DNA of 64,000 nucleotides from Streptomyces poonensis (GCF_014650915.1 NZ_BMVW01000001.1:1054001-1118000); one strand, 5' to 3'. Shown: positions 1 to 9,665, numbered from the stretch's first letter. Numbers and translations are program-made. The notes: generated from the letters alone by a model not told the origin.

Positions 1-120
1 CATGAGCTGCGCGCCCGGCGCGTACGCACGCAGGGTGCGCACGTTGGCCCGCAGCGCGGCGAGGTCGATCTCGGCGCGGGCCCGCAGCGGCGCGGTCGGC
101 GGATTCGATGTCCCAGTCAT
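1..120 (-). CDS. alr: Alanine racemase, N-terminal 40 residues (continues beyond window)
   Basis: PLP-dependent racemase that makes D-alanine for peptidoglycan. Only the first 40 codons lie in the window; the gene runs off the left edge. The reading ATG at 120 gives MTGTSNPPTAPL followed by RARAEIDLAALRANVRTL, the family's opening beta strand (AEIDL..LR.N), and ends just before the expected lysine-bearing VVKADAYGH motif, which is outside the window. A G-rich stretch about 5 nt before the ATG can serve as ribosome binding site. The gene diverges from glmS with 265 bp between the starts. In S. coelicolor, as I recall, alr lies beside nnrE; here nnrE is 8 kb away, so the local order differs. 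A second, paralogous racemase cannot be excluded from 40 residues. Confidence 0.85.
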   Translation of the reverse strand, partial: MTGTSNPPTAPLRARAEIDLAALRANVRTLRAYAPGAQLM

Positions 121-385
121 AACGCCCCCCAGTGTCGCAGAGGGGTCCGACAGCCCCTCAGGTGCCGGGCTCCCCGCACGCTTCGGAGAGCCCCCGCCGA
201 GCCGTATCCGGTCACCCCGCGCGCGTGGGCGTACGTCCCCCGCACCGCGTCACCCGATGTGAGGGCTCGGCCCATGCCGCGCGCCGACCGGATACGGACG
301 CTCCACGGCGGCTGCGAACATACCGTCACGCAGAACGGGCAAACCAGTATGAACGACCACTGCCCGGCGGGCCGAAGGGGTTGGT

Positions 386-2239
<1,854 letters not shown>

Positions 2240-2281
2240 CGACGGGATGACCATCGAAGGTCTTTGAACGTCACCACATCA

Positions 2282-2298
2282 CGGTCGGATACCGACCG
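2282..2298. terminator. Small hairpin after glmS
   Basis: A perfect 7-bp inverted repeat (CGGTCGG / CCGACCG, 3-nt loop) lies 43 bp after the glmS stop and is followed by the AT-rich ATAATTCATT. It could terminate glmS or serve as an operator for the following lipoprotein gene. The stem is short, so termination strength is uncertain. Confidence 0.4.
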
Positions 2299-2391
2299 AT
2301 AATTCATTGATCAACTGTGAAGCAGCTGTGATTAATGTACGAGTAAACGACCGCGGAATCACCGCGGTTGAGGAGAGAAAGAATCACAGCC

Positions 2392-3183
2392 TTGCGCTCC
2401 ACCGCCGTTCGCCGGGTCGGCCTCGCCGCCTCCGCCGCCACCCTCGCCCTCCTCGCCACCGCCTGCGGCGGCTCCGACGACGGCGACAAGGGGACCGACG
2501 CCAAGGACTCGACGGCCTCCGCGTCCGCCTCCGCCGCGCCCGCCGCCAAGGCGCTGACCGCCGCCGAGCTGGAGAAGGCCGCGCTGGCCCAGGCGGACGT
2601 CGACAACGGCGAGGTCGACACCAAGATCTCCGGCAGCGCGGACGACGTCACGAAGGACAAGGTCAAGTCGGAGGACGCGGCCTGCGCGCCGCTCGCCCTC
2701 GCCCAGTCCGGCGCCGCGCAGGGCGACCCGGCGGCGACGGTGAAGCGGATGTGGACGGAGAAGGGTGAGGAGATCTCCGACGACGAGGCCATGACCGAGG
2801 AGGCCATGCTCGCCTCCCTCGACGTGGAGATGGTCTTCGTGACGCTCGCCTCCTACGAGGAGGGCGGCGCCGAGAAGGTCGTCAAGGACACCGAGGCGGC
2901 TGTGCAGAAGTGTGCCGGCGGCTTCACCTACACCGCGGCCGGCGAGAAGGCCGAGACCGTGAAGGTGACCGGGACCGAGGCGCCCAAGGGCGCCGACGAG
3001 GCCGTCGCGATGAACATGTCCGTCACCGCCGACAGCGAGGAGATGCCCTTCAAGATCGTGGTGGCCCGCAAGGGCTCCACCATCGTCTCCGTCGGCGCCA
3101 TGAACCTGGCCTCCGCGGTCACCGGCAAGGACTTCGAGTTCCCGACGCAGATCCTGGACACCCAGCTCAAGAAGCTCGGCTGA
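2392..3183 (+). CDS. Putative lipoprotein of unknown function
   Basis: Predicted exported lipoprotein of 263 residues. I chose the TTG at 2392 because AGGAGAGAAA lies 11 nt upstream; an in-frame TTG at 2368 would overlap that site. The N terminus has arginines (RSTAVRR), a hydrophobic stretch and LLATAC followed by GGSDD, a lipobox that would place the acylated Cys near residue 24. Next is a linker rich in Ala, Ser and Asp (about 30-55), then a soluble domain with no motif I recognise. An inverted CCGCGG pair sits in the leader (about 2350-2366). The 3' end overlaps the convergent DUF397 gene by 17 bp. Surface localisation is an inference from the signal; the function is unknown. Confidence 0.8.
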   Translation: MRSTAVRRVGLAASAATLALLATACGGSDDGDKGTDAKDSTASASASAAPAAKALTAAELEKAALAQADVDNGEVDTKISGSADDVTKDKVKSEDAACAPLALAQSGAAQGDPAATVKRMWTEKGEEISDDEAMTEEAMLASLDVEMVFVTLASYEEGGAEKVVKDTEAAVQKCAGGFTYTAAGEKAETVKVTGTEAPKGADEAVAMNMSVTADSEEMPFKIVVARKGSTIVSVGAMNLASAVTGKDFEFPTQILDTQLKKLG

Positions 3184-3370
3184 CCTGGCCGCTCTTCAGG
3201 GCGTCGATGAAGGTGCCGAAGGCTCCGGCCGGGAAGGTGAGGGGGGTCCTGGCCGGGGTCTTGGAGTCGCGGACGGCTATGTGAGTGTGTCGATGGGACA
3301 CCTCGACGCAGGCGTTGCCGTCGCCGCTGCCGGAGTAGGAGGACTTCCGCCAGCTATCGGTGAAGCTCAC
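3167..3370 (-). CDS. DUF397 domain protein (module A, second copy)
   Basis: Small acidic protein of 67 residues with the DUF397 signature: W.KSSYSGSGDGNACVEV followed by IAVRDSK and a C-terminal AFGTFIDALK. DUF397 proteins usually pair with XRE/DUF5753 regulators (WhiJ-like and Scr1/Scr2-type pairs of Streptomyces) and are thought to modulate the DNA-binding partner. It lies directly after another DUF397 gene, sharing 4 nt (ATGA), in an operon led by an XRE gene at 4423. The two DUF397 copies are clearly similar (both HTHIA.RDSKTPAR), suggesting a local duplication. Confidence 0.88.
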   Translation of the reverse strand: MSFTDSWRKSSYSGSGDGNACVEVSHRHTHIAVRDSKTPARTPLTFPAGAFGTFIDALKSGQVSRAS

Positions 3371-3567
3371 GGATGTGCCTCCGCAGCGTGCTTGATCGCG
3401 TCGACGAAGGCTGAGAAGGCTCCGGCCGGGACACGAACGGTGGCCCTGGCCGGGGTCTTGGAGTCGCGGATGGCTATGTGGGTGTGGAGATGGGCGACCT
3501 CGACACAGGCATTGCCCTGACCGCCTCCGGAGAACGATGACTTCGTCCAGGTGTCTGGGTTGATCAT
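3367..3567 (-). CDS. DUF397 domain protein (module A, first copy)
   Basis: 66 residues from the ATG at 3567, which has AAGGAG ten nt upstream and lies 4 nt after the XRE stop; a longer reading from 3606 would overlap the XRE gene. Signature W.KSSFSGGGQGNACVEVA, then HTHIAIRDSKTPAR and a C-terminal FSAFVDAIK helix. It is the immediate downstream partner of the XRE/DUF5753 gene and is probably cotranscribed and translationally coupled to the next DUF397 copy. Its role as antagonist or co-regulator of the XRE protein is inferred from the family, not visible in the sequence. Confidence 0.88.
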   Translation of the reverse strand: MINPDTWTKSSFSGGGQGNACVEVAHLHTHIAIRDSKTPARATVRVPAGAFSAFVDAIKHAAEAHP

Positions 3568-3571
3568 GCCC

Positions 3572-4423
3572 TCACAACTCCTTCGCCAGCTCGTGGATGA
3601 AGTCACGCGAGCGCTCGGCTCCGAGTGACGCCTTCCTCACCTTACGGAAGAGCGTTCGGAAGTGACCGAGTTGGGCCTCAGCCTCGACGAAGAAGATGCC
3701 ATGCGGCCCGTCGCGTACGACGGTATCCAGCTTAGGGACAGGACCGCCCGCGTACACCATTGCGGTTCCGGCTCCGCCGAAGCCGTCCAAATCGAAGGGG
3801 ATGACGCGCACAGTGATGTGGGCGGCCTCGGAGAGCTCCAGGATACGAGCGAGCTGGACACGTACTGCAGCACGGTCACCGACCCTGATACGCAGTGCCG
3901 CCTCGTGGACCACTGCTTCATAAGGGACGGCGTCGGGGCGCTCGAAGATGGTCTTCCGCATCATTCGGTGCGCGACCCACTGCTCCACTTCGGTTGCCGG
4001 GAACTGTGGATTCACGTAGGTGAAAAGCCCGCGCGCGTAGTCCTCAGTCTGGAGGAGGCCCGGAACGTGCAAGAAGTCGACATCCCATCGATAAGTGGCG
4101 TGGTGCTCCAGTTCGGCGAGGTCCAGGAATTCCGCGGGTAGCGAGCCCCGGTACCGCTCCCACCAGCCGCGTGTCCGATCGGTGGCCATCGCGACCAGCG
4201 CTCCGATGAACCTCTCGTCTGCGCACGCGTAGTGGGCCGCGAGACGGCGCAGCCGCTCCTCGCTCACACCGGTGCGTCCCGACTCGATGTGACTGATCTG
4301 GACGTGGCTCACCCCGAGCAGCGCCGCCGCCTCTCGGGCTGCGAGCCCTGCCGCGTCGCGAAGTCTGCGCAGCTCGACCGCCAGGCGCATCTGCCGTGCC
4401 GTGGGTTCGGGCCTGAGAACCAT
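3572..4423 (-). CDS. XRE-family HTH regulator with DUF5753 domain (module A)
   Basis: 283-residue transcription regulator of the large Streptomyces XRE/DUF5753 (WhiJ-like) family. Residues about 12-66 form a Cro/CI HTH (LRRLRDAAGL...AALLGVSHVQISHIESGR). Residues about 100-275 are DUF5753, with FLDLAELEHHAT, the VPGLLQTEDYAR motif and ITVRVIPFD. It leads a tight operon with two DUF397 genes. On its other side an ATP-binding protein and an Rpn-like protein are divergently oriented. The same gene types recur around 40-41 kb and 50 kb, and the DUF5753 part closely matches the truncated copy at 50148-50744. Ligand and targets are unknown. Confidence 0.92.
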   Translation of the reverse strand: MVLRPEPTARQMRLAVELRRLRDAAGLAAREAAALLGVSHVQISHIESGRTGVSEERLRRLAAHYACADERFIGALVAMATDRTRGWWERYRGSLPAEFLDLAELEHHATYRWDVDFLHVPGLLQTEDYARGLFTYVNPQFPATEVEQWVAHRMMRKTIFERPDAVPYEAVVHEAALRIRVGDRAAVRVQLARILELSEAAHITVRVIPFDLDGFGGAGTAMVYAGGPVPKLDTVVRDGPHGIFFVEAEAQLGHFRTLFRKVRKASLGAERSRDFIHELAKEL

Positions 4424-4658
4424 CGCTTGTCCCTCGGTTCAACGCGCCCGCGAGCGCAACTCGTTCGGGGGGAGATAACTGGACCGGCTTGTCCCAGATG
4501 ACATGTTAGCCCTACGTTCGGTGACGCGACGCACACTCTGCGGCACGCCGGGACCCCGGAAGCGCACCACTCCGTCCTGCCATGACGGCTGCGGCAATGC
4601 CACCGCCCGCCGACACCGCGCGACTCTCCAACCCCTCCGCCCCTGACAGGAGTTACGC

Positions 4659-5069
4659 ATGCCCGACGACGATTCCTGGGAGTACACCCTCCACATCCCG
4701 CACGACCCCCGAGCCGTCACCGTCAGCCGCCGCACCCTCCGCCTGATCCTCACCCTCCACGGCCTGCCCCACCTGACCGACGTCGCCGAACTCCTGGCCA
4801 CCGAGCTGGTCTCCAACGCCGTACGCCACACCAAGGGTCCCGCCGCCCTGCGGGTGCGCTGGTCGGCGGGTGTCCTGCGCATCGGGGCGTGGGACGCGGA
4901 TCCCCGGCCGCCGGAGCCGTCGCCACCGCCGGACCGGGCCGTCGAGCTGGAGGACGGCCGCGGCCTGGCGCTCGTCCGGGCGTGCGCCGACCTGTGGGGA
5001 TGGCAGCCGCTGGCCAGGGAGGGCAACCGGGGCAAGTACGTGTGGTGCGAGCTGACGGGAGCGGCGTGA
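4659..5069 (+). CDS. ATP-binding protein, anti-sigma/GHKL type (module A)
   Basis: 136-residue HATPase_c_2 protein resembling SpoIIAB/RsbW anti-sigma kinases. The N box is ELLATELVSNAVRHT and the G2-like loop is DGRGLALVRAC; the G1 region reads IGAWDADP, so the usual D.G is altered, as is common in these Streptomyces proteins. AGGAG lies 8 nt before the ATG. It diverges from the XRE gene and precedes an Rpn-like gene. ATP-binding proteins of this type often accompany XRE-DUF397 pairs in Streptomyces. Sigma-factor or other protein binding is inferred from the family. Confidence 0.88.
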   Translation: MPDDDSWEYTLHIPHDPRAVTVSRRTLRLILTLHGLPHLTDVAELLATELVSNAVRHTKGPAALRVRWSAGVLRIGAWDADPRPPEPSPPPDRAVELEDGRGLALVRACADLWGWQPLAREGNRGKYVWCELTGAA

Positions 5070-5149
5070 TCGTTTCTTCGCCCCTCGAACGGGTGATGAG
5101 CCCTCGATCGCCGGTACGACCGCCCCCGCACTCCCACAAGGTTGCGCAC

Positions 5150-6064
5150 ATGGTCACATCCACCCACGAGACCTCTCATCGGATCTTCCAGGATCACCCA
5201 GAGGTCCTCGCTCCGGTCTTCGAGGCGCTGGGGCTTCCGCCGCCCCTGAAGGCGATCGTCGAAGCCATCACCCCCGACGCGACCGAGATCAGACCGCTGG
5301 AACGCCGCGTCGACACGGTGCTGAAGGTGGAGCCGTCGGAGGGCGACGGCTTCCTGCTGGCCATCGAGGCCCAGACCAGGCGCGCTCCGGACAAGGGCGC
5401 CACCTGGGCGTACTACGTGAGCTACCTGTGCGCCAAGTTCGACCTGCCCGTGCTGCTCGTCGCCGTCTGCCGCAACCGGCCCACCGCCACCTGGGCAGCC
5501 GGACCCTTCGAATGCCGTGTCGGGCCCTGGGCGACGCAGGTCACCCGCCCCTTCGTGCTGGGGCCGGACACCGTCCCGAGGATCACCGACGAGTCAGAGG
5601 TGGCGCGGCAACCAGCACTGGCGACGCTCAGCGCCGTCGTACACAGCGAGAGCCAGGACATCGCCGCCATACTGGAATTGCTCGCCCGCGGGATGCGGAC
5701 ATTCGACAAGGCCACAGCCAAGTACTGGTCGGAATGGGTAGAGATCGGCCTGGAGGACACTCCAGCCCGCGAGACATGGAGAGAGCTGGAGAAGATGGTC
5801 ATCACTTACTTCCCGGGCAAGGGCACTGTCTTCGAAGAGGCGTACTACGACGGCAAGGCCAAGGGCGAGGCCAAGGGCGAGGCCAAGGGCGTCCTGCGCA
5901 TCCTGGAACTGCGCGGCCTCCCCGTCTCCGACGACGTACGCGAGCGCATCACCACCTGCACCGACCTCGCCCGCATGGACGACTGGCTCGACCGGGCCGG
6001 GACGGTCGAGCGCGCGGAGGACCTGTTCGACGAGGAGGAGCCGGAGCAGCCCGGCCGGGAGTGA
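5150..6064 (+). CDS. Rpn-like PD-(D/E)XK nuclease-fold protein (module A)
   Basis: 304 residues from the ATG at 5150; the longer in-frame opening to 4889 runs into the preceding gene and has shadow-like composition. The core has LERRVDTVLKVE and FLLAIEAQTRR, giving Asp55, Glu73 and Gln75 in the spacing D-x17-E-x-Q seen in Rpn/YhgA (transposase_31-like) PD-(D/E)XK proteins. It is followed by WAYYVSYL. The C-terminal part contains three 12-bp tandem repeats encoding AKGE/AKGE/AKGV, like the Gly/Glu repeats of Rpn proteins, then a helical tail. A homologue at 49232-50122 shares ERRVDT, the E.Q motif, AYY.SYL and the tail DWL/DWA...VE.LF. DNA cleavage and any role in recombination are inferred. 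Confidence 0.75.
   Translation: MVTSTHETSHRIFQDHPEVLAPVFEALGLPPPLKAIVEAITPDATEIRPLERRVDTVLKVEPSEGDGFLLAIEAQTRRAPDKGATWAYYVSYLCAKFDLPVLLVAVCRNRPTATWAAGPFECRVGPWATQVTRPFVLGPDTVPRITDESEVARQPALATLSAVVHSESQDIAAILELLARGMRTFDKATAKYWSEWVEIGLEDTPARETWRELEKMVITYFPGKGTVFEEAYYDGKAKGEAKGEAKGVLRILELRGLPVSDDVRERITTCTDLARMDDWLDRAGTVERAEDLFDEEEPEQPGRE
5858..5893 (+). repeat. Three 12-bp tandem repeats inside the Rpn-like gene
   Basis: GCCAAGGGCGAG occurs twice perfectly and a third time with a changed end (GTC), encoding AKGE, AKGE and AKGV. Rpn-type proteins often carry such variable Gly/Glu/Lys repeats between the catalytic core and the C terminus. Copy number may vary between strains. Confidence 0.9.
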
Positions 6065-6103
6065 CGGACAGGACGATCACCTCACTCTGACCACCCAGCC
6101 CCA

Positions 6104-6109
6104 TAGGCT
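6104..6109 (+). promoter_or_regulatory. -10 element for leaderless acpS
   Basis: TAGGCT fits the sigma-HrdB -10 pattern TAnnnT and lies 6 nt before the acpS ATG, with no Shine-Dalgarno sequence between. This geometry puts the transcript start at or next to the start codon. No convincing -35 box is visible. Confidence 0.55.
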
Positions 6110-6115
6110 GCCCGC

Positions 6116-6487
6116 ATGAGCATCATCGGGGTCGGAATCGACGTCGCCGAGATCGAACGCTTCGGCGCGTCACTGGAGCGCACACCCTCGCTGGCACAGC
6201 GGCTGTTCCTGGAGAGCGAACTGCTGCTGCCCAGCGGGGAACGCCGCGGCACCGCCTCCCTCGCGGCCCGCTTCGCCGCGAAGGAGGCCCTCGCCAAGGC
6301 CCTCGGCGCCCCGGCGGGCCTGCACTGGACGGACGCCGAGGTGTACGTCGAGGACAGCGGGCAGCCGCGCCTGCGGGTGACCGGGACGGTGGCCGCCCGC
6401 GCCGCGGAACTCGGCGTGCAGTCCTGGCACGTGTCGCTGAGTCACGACGCGGGCGTGGCGTCGGCGGTCGTGATCGCCGAGGGCTAG
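6116..6487 (+). CDS. acpS: Holo-[acyl-carrier-protein] synthase
   Basis: Transfers 4'-phosphopantetheine from CoA to the conserved serine of acyl carrier proteins, activating fatty acid and some polyketide carrier proteins. 123 residues, normal for AcpS. The metal-binding motif near the N terminus reads [14 protein letters not shown] and the second motif is [13 protein letters not shown]. The C terminus [18 protein letters not shown] is typical. The start has a -10-like TAGGCT 6 nt upstream and no ribosome binding site, so the mRNA is probably leaderless. coaA, which starts CoA synthesis, is 4 kb downstream. Confidence 0.97.
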   Translation: MSIIGVGIDVAEIERFGASLERTPSLAQRLFLESELLLPSGERRGTASLAARFAAKEALAKALGAPAGLHWTDAEVYVEDSGQPRLRVTGTVAARAAELGVQSWHVSLSHDAGVASAVVIAEG

Positions 6488-6584
6488 CCGGCGGAGAGAC
6501 GCACGTCCCACTCACCCATGTCACATCGTGCCGAGCCGGTCCGTCAGTGGTGTGTAGCCACCGCCAACGGCAGAGGAGCCCACG

Positions 6585-7058
6585 ATGGAAGCCCGCCTGA
6601 ACCTCTTCGGCAACCCGCTCGCGGACAAGGTCGTCAAGCACTTCGCCTCGGCGGGGAAGGCGCTCGAGAACTCCGCGCTGCCCGCCGCGACGGCGCAACT
6701 GGTGGTGCTCCGCGCCAGCCAGATCAACGGTTGCGGGGCCTGCGTCGACATGCACACCAAGGACGCCGCCGCGGCCGGGGAGACCTCGCTCCGCCTCAAC
6801 CTGGTCGCGGCCTGGCGCGAGGCCACGGTCTTCACCGACGCCGAGCGCGCCGCCCTGGAGCTGGTGGAGCAGGGCACCCGGATCGCCGACGCGGCTGGCG
6901 GCGTCACGGACGAGGCCTGGGCGAACGCCGCCAAGCACTACGACGAGGAACAGCTCACCGCACTGGTCTCCGTCATCGCCGTCATCAACGCCTTCAACCG
7001 CCTCAACGTCATCACCCGGCAGCCCGCCGGCGACTACCAGCCCGGCCAGTTCGGGTGA
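6585..7058 (+). CDS. AhpD-like carboxymuconolactone decarboxylase family protein
   Basis: 157-residue alkylhydroperoxidase-like protein. The core motif is NGCGACVDMHTKDA, with a redox C-x-x-C pair followed by H two residues further, as in AhpD and its relatives. That supports peroxide- or thiol-linked reduction rather than decarboxylation. AGAGGAG precedes the ATG closely. It stands alone, downstream of acpS and convergent with the MarR gene. Physiological partner and substrate are not evident. Confidence 0.9.
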   Translation: MEARLNLFGNPLADKVVKHFASAGKALENSALPAATAQLVVLRASQINGCGACVDMHTKDAAAAGETSLRLNLVAAWREATVFTDAERAALELVEQGTRIADAAGGVTDEAWANAAKHYDEEQLTALVSVIAVINAFNRLNVITRQPAGDYQPGQFG

Positions 7059-7134
7059 CCGAGAGCGACAGGCCCGGGGCCCGGGGCCGTCCCGTTCCGG
7101 CGGCGGCCACGGCCCCGGGCCCGGAGCACCCGGC

Positions 7135-7632
7135 TCAGTCCCGCTCCTCGTCCCCGACCGCGGCCTCGTACGCGAGGAGCGTGTCGACGAACATGCGCCG
7201 CTGATCCGGTGTCAGCGGCGCCAGCGCCTTGCGCCAGGCAGCCGCGCCCGGGGCGAGCCAGGCGGTGATCGCGGGCTGTTGGTCGGCTGTGATCGCGACG
7301 ATCCGCCGGCGCCGGTCCGCCTCGTCCTCGCGCCGCTCCAGGATTCCCTGCCGGCTCAGGTCGCCGACCAGCAGGCTCGCCGTCGTCGGGGCGATGCCGA
7401 GTCGCCCGGCCAGCTCGTTCACCGTCATCGGCCCGTCGAAGAGCAGATAGGAGAGCAGGGAGAGATGGCGCGGAGCCAGTGAGAAGGAGCTCAGCGCCTC
7501 GGGCAGCGGAATCTTCTTCACCCGGCTCACCATCCGGGGCATGAGCAGCAGCAACGCCCTGACGGAGTCATCGACCCCGCCCCGCCCGTCGTCGCTGTCC
7601 CGCCCGGTGGCGCGCTCCCTGGACGTCGGCAT
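7135..7632 (-). CDS. MarR-family transcriptional regulator
   Basis: 165-residue winged-helix regulator. The start at 7632 is chosen because GGGGGG lies about 8 nt upstream; an extension to 7731 would cover the operator region. The wing fold is seen in LAPRHLSLLSYLLFDGPMTVNELAGRLGIAPTTASLLVGDLSRQGILERREDEADRR, a typical MarR helix-turn-helix and basic wing. It diverges from a tautomerase gene, and a perfect 7-bp inverted repeat separates them. Autorepression and control of the tautomerase by a small aromatic or electrophilic ligand are inferred. Confidence 0.9.
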   Translation of the reverse strand: MPTSRERATGRDSDDGRGGVDDSVRALLLLMPRMVSRVKKIPLPEALSSFSLAPRHLSLLSYLLFDGPMTVNELAGRLGIAPTTASLLVGDLSRQGILERREDEADRRRRIVAITADQQPAITAWLAPGAAAWRKALAPLTPDQRRMFVDTLLAYEAAVGDEERD

Positions 7633-7650
7633 GGCGTCGCACCCCCCTTT

Positions 7651-7668
7651 ACCTTTGACCACAAAGGT
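7651..7668. promoter_or_regulatory. Palindromic operator between marR and the tautomerase gene
   Basis: ACCTTTG-ACCA-CAAAGGT is a perfect 7-bp inverted repeat with a 4-nt spacer, 18 bp in all, typical in size for a MarR dimer site. It lies 19 bp before the MarR start and 62 bp before the tautomerase start, so one bound dimer could block both promoters. Confidence 0.7.
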
Positions 7669-7729
7669 GTTTTGCTGACAAAGCCTTGCTGCATCCGCAT
7701 GGTACCGACCGGTGTGAACGGAGATTCCC

Positions 7730-8113
7730 ATGCCTCACTTCAGCGTGCACATCCGAGAAGAGTCCCTCGACGGGACGGTCGAACCACAGCTCATCAAAGC
7801 CCTGACCGACGCGGTCGGCGCTGTCTACGGCGCGGACTTCCGCCGCCTCGTCGGAGTGGACCTGATCGGCGTCCCACAGCGCCGCCGGGGCATCGGCGGC
7901 GTACCGACCGGGAACACCGCGCCCCTCGTCACCCTCAGCATGCGAGAAGCCGCCTATCACGTTCCAGAGGTTCCCGATGCTCCCGCCCGCCTCGTCACCG
8001 CCATCACCGACGCGGTGACAGGCGTACTCGGCGAAGACGTCCGCGAACAGGTCATCGTGACGATCGCCGGTGTCCCGGAAGGCCGTACGGGAGTCGCCGG
8101 CGCGGTGGCCTGA
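7730..8113 (+). CDS. Tautomerase-superfamily protein, two fused 4-OT-like units
   Basis: 127 residues beginning MPHFSVHI, so Pro2 would be the catalytic base after methionine removal. Two beta-alpha-beta units are visible: about 2-60 (ALTDAVGAVYG...VGVDLIGVP...GGVP) and 65-127 (APLVTLSMRE...AITDAVTGVLGE...VTIAGVPEGRTGVAG). The second unit begins with Ala-Pro instead of a free Pro, so probably only the first has an active-site proline. It diverges from a MarR gene across a palindromic operator. The substrate is unknown; degradation of aromatic or halogenated acids is typical of the superfamily. Confidence 0.85.
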   Translation: MPHFSVHIREESLDGTVEPQLIKALTDAVGAVYGADFRRLVGVDLIGVPQRRRGIGGVPTGNTAPLVTLSMREAAYHVPEVPDAPARLVTAITDAVTGVLGEDVREQVIVTIAGVPEGRTGVAGAVA

Positions 8114-8234
8114 GCCGTCACCTGCTCCTTGACCGTGGTGTCACCGGGCTGCCGTACGCCGTCGCCGACCGGCGGGCCGGCCGCCCCGGCCGCCCCGGCA
8201 GCGCCCCCGCCCCCGGTACGGGACACTCGACGGC

Positions 8235-9665
8235 ATGCGTACTGCCTACAGCGTGGACACGGTAAGGACAGCCGAACGTGAGCTGATGGCACGGCTGCCG
8301 GAGGGGGCGCTGATGCAGCGCGCCGCCGCCGGGCTCGCCGCCGCCTGCGCGGATCTGCTCGGCCGGGTGTACGGCAGCCGGATCGTGCTGCTCGTCGGCA
8401 GCGGCGACAACGGAGGCGACGCTCTGTACGCCGGGGCCCGCCTGGCCCGGCGCGGCGCGGGCGTCGCGGCCGTCCTGCTCAGCCCCGACCGCGCGCACCC
8501 CGGCGGGCTCGCGGCGCTGCGCCGGGCCGGCGGCACGGTCGCCCGGCCCGGCACCGTCGAACAGCTGATCGACCGGGCCGGCCTCGTCGTCGACGGCATC
8601 GTGGGCATCGGCGGCAAGGGCGGCCTGCGCCCCGACGCCGCGGCCCTCGCCGAGCTCGCCGCCCGGTCCCGCGCGGCCGTGGTCGCCGTGGACCTCCCCA
8701 GCGGCATCGAGCCCGACACCGGCGAGGTGCGCGGCCCGGCCGTCCGCGCCGATCTGACCGTCACGTTCGGCACGCACAAGCCGGGCCTGCTCATCGATCC
8801 GGGGCGCGAGTACGCCGGTTCCGTACGCCTCGTCGACATCGGGCTCGCCCTGCCCGCCGAACCCGCCCTCGAAGCCCCGCAGCACGCCGACGTGGCCGCG
8901 CTGCTGCCCCGGCCGGCAGCCGAGAGCGACAAGTACCGCCGGGGTGTCGTGGGCATCGCCGCCGGGTCCGCCCGCTACCCCGGAGCGGCCGTCCTCGCCG
9001 TGTGGGGTGCGCTGCGCGGCGGCGCCGGAGCAGTGCGCTATGTGGGCCCGGCCGGGAACGCGGTGATCGCCCGCTTCCCGGAGACCCTGGTGTCGGACCA
9101 GGGCCCGAAACGGGCGGGCCGGGTCCAGGCCTGGGTCGTGGGCCCGGGCGCCGGGGACGACGCGGAACCCGTGGCCGAGGTCCTCGCCACCGACGTGCCC
9201 GTGCTCCTCGACGCGGACGGTCTGCGCCTCGCCGACCGGGACGCCGTACGCGCCCGTACCGCCCCCACGCTGATGACCCCGCACGCGGGCGAGGCCGCCG
9301 CGCTGCTCGGCACGGCGCGCGAGGAGGTGGAGGGCGCGCGGCTGTCGGCGGTGCGCGAACTCGCACGGCGCTATCGGGCGACCGTGCTCCTCAAGGGCTC
9401 CACCACGCTGATCGCCGATCCCGGCCGCGGCACGGTCCGCGTCAACCCGACCGGTACGCCCTGGCTGGCCACGGCGGGCAGCGGCGACGTCCTGTCCGGC
9501 CTCGCCGGTTCGCTGCTGGCCTCCGGGCTGACCGCCCAGGACGCCGCGAGCGCGGCCGCGTACGTCCACGGCCTCGCGGGCCGGTACGCCGCGGACGGCG
9601 CTCCGGCGGGCGCCCACGACGTGGCGGAGGCGATCCCGTCGGCCTGGCGCGACATCACGAGCTGA
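8235..9665 (+). CDS. nnrE: Bifunctional NAD(P)H-hydrate epimerase / ADP-dependent dehydratase
   Basis: Repairs damaged NAD(P)HX. 476 residues with an N-terminal YjeF_N epimerase domain (about 1-210; LVGSGDNGGDAL nucleotide loop) and a C-terminal ribokinase-like dehydratase domain (about 225-476; PHAGEAAALLG and GTPWLATAGSGDVLSGLAGSLLASG). The fused order matches E. coli YjeF (Nnr). The ATG at 8235 follows GACACT at 7 nt, possibly another leaderless start. In S. coelicolor the gene, as I recall, is next to acpS and alr; here a regulator pair separates it from acpS. Confidence 0.96.
   Translation: MRTAYSVDTVRTAERELMARLPEGALMQRAAAGLAAACADLLGRVYGSRIVLLVGSGDNGGDALYAGARLARRGAGVAAVLLSPDRAHPGGLAALRRAGGTVARPGTVEQLIDRAGLVVDGIVGIGGKGGLRPDAAALAELAARSRAAVVAVDLPSGIEPDTGEVRGPAVRADLTVTFGTHKPGLLIDPGREYAGSVRLVDIGLALPAEPALEAPQHADVAALLPRPAAESDKYRRGVVGIAAGSARYPGAAVLAVWGALRGGAGAVRYVGPAGNAVIARFPETLVSDQGPKRAGRVQAWVVGPGAGDDAEPVAEVLATDVPVLLDADGLRLADRDAVRARTAPTLMTPHAGEAAALLGTAREEVEGARLSAVRELARRYRATVLLKGSTTLIADPGRGTVRVNPTGTPWLATAGSGDVLSGLAGSLLASGLTAQDAASAAAYVHGLAGRYAADGAPAGAHDVAEAIPSAWRDITS

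Noticed and set aside
121..385. glmS ribozyme or riboswitch in the glmS leader
   Set aside because: The glmS ribozyme is known mainly from Firmicutes; I see no conserved core, and the leader is partly shared with the divergent alr promoter.
4889..5149. N-terminal extension of the Rpn-like protein
   Set aside because: The extra 87 codons overlap the ATPase gene in another frame and are Gly/Pro/Arg-rich; the ATG at 5150 aligns with the start of the homologue at 50122.
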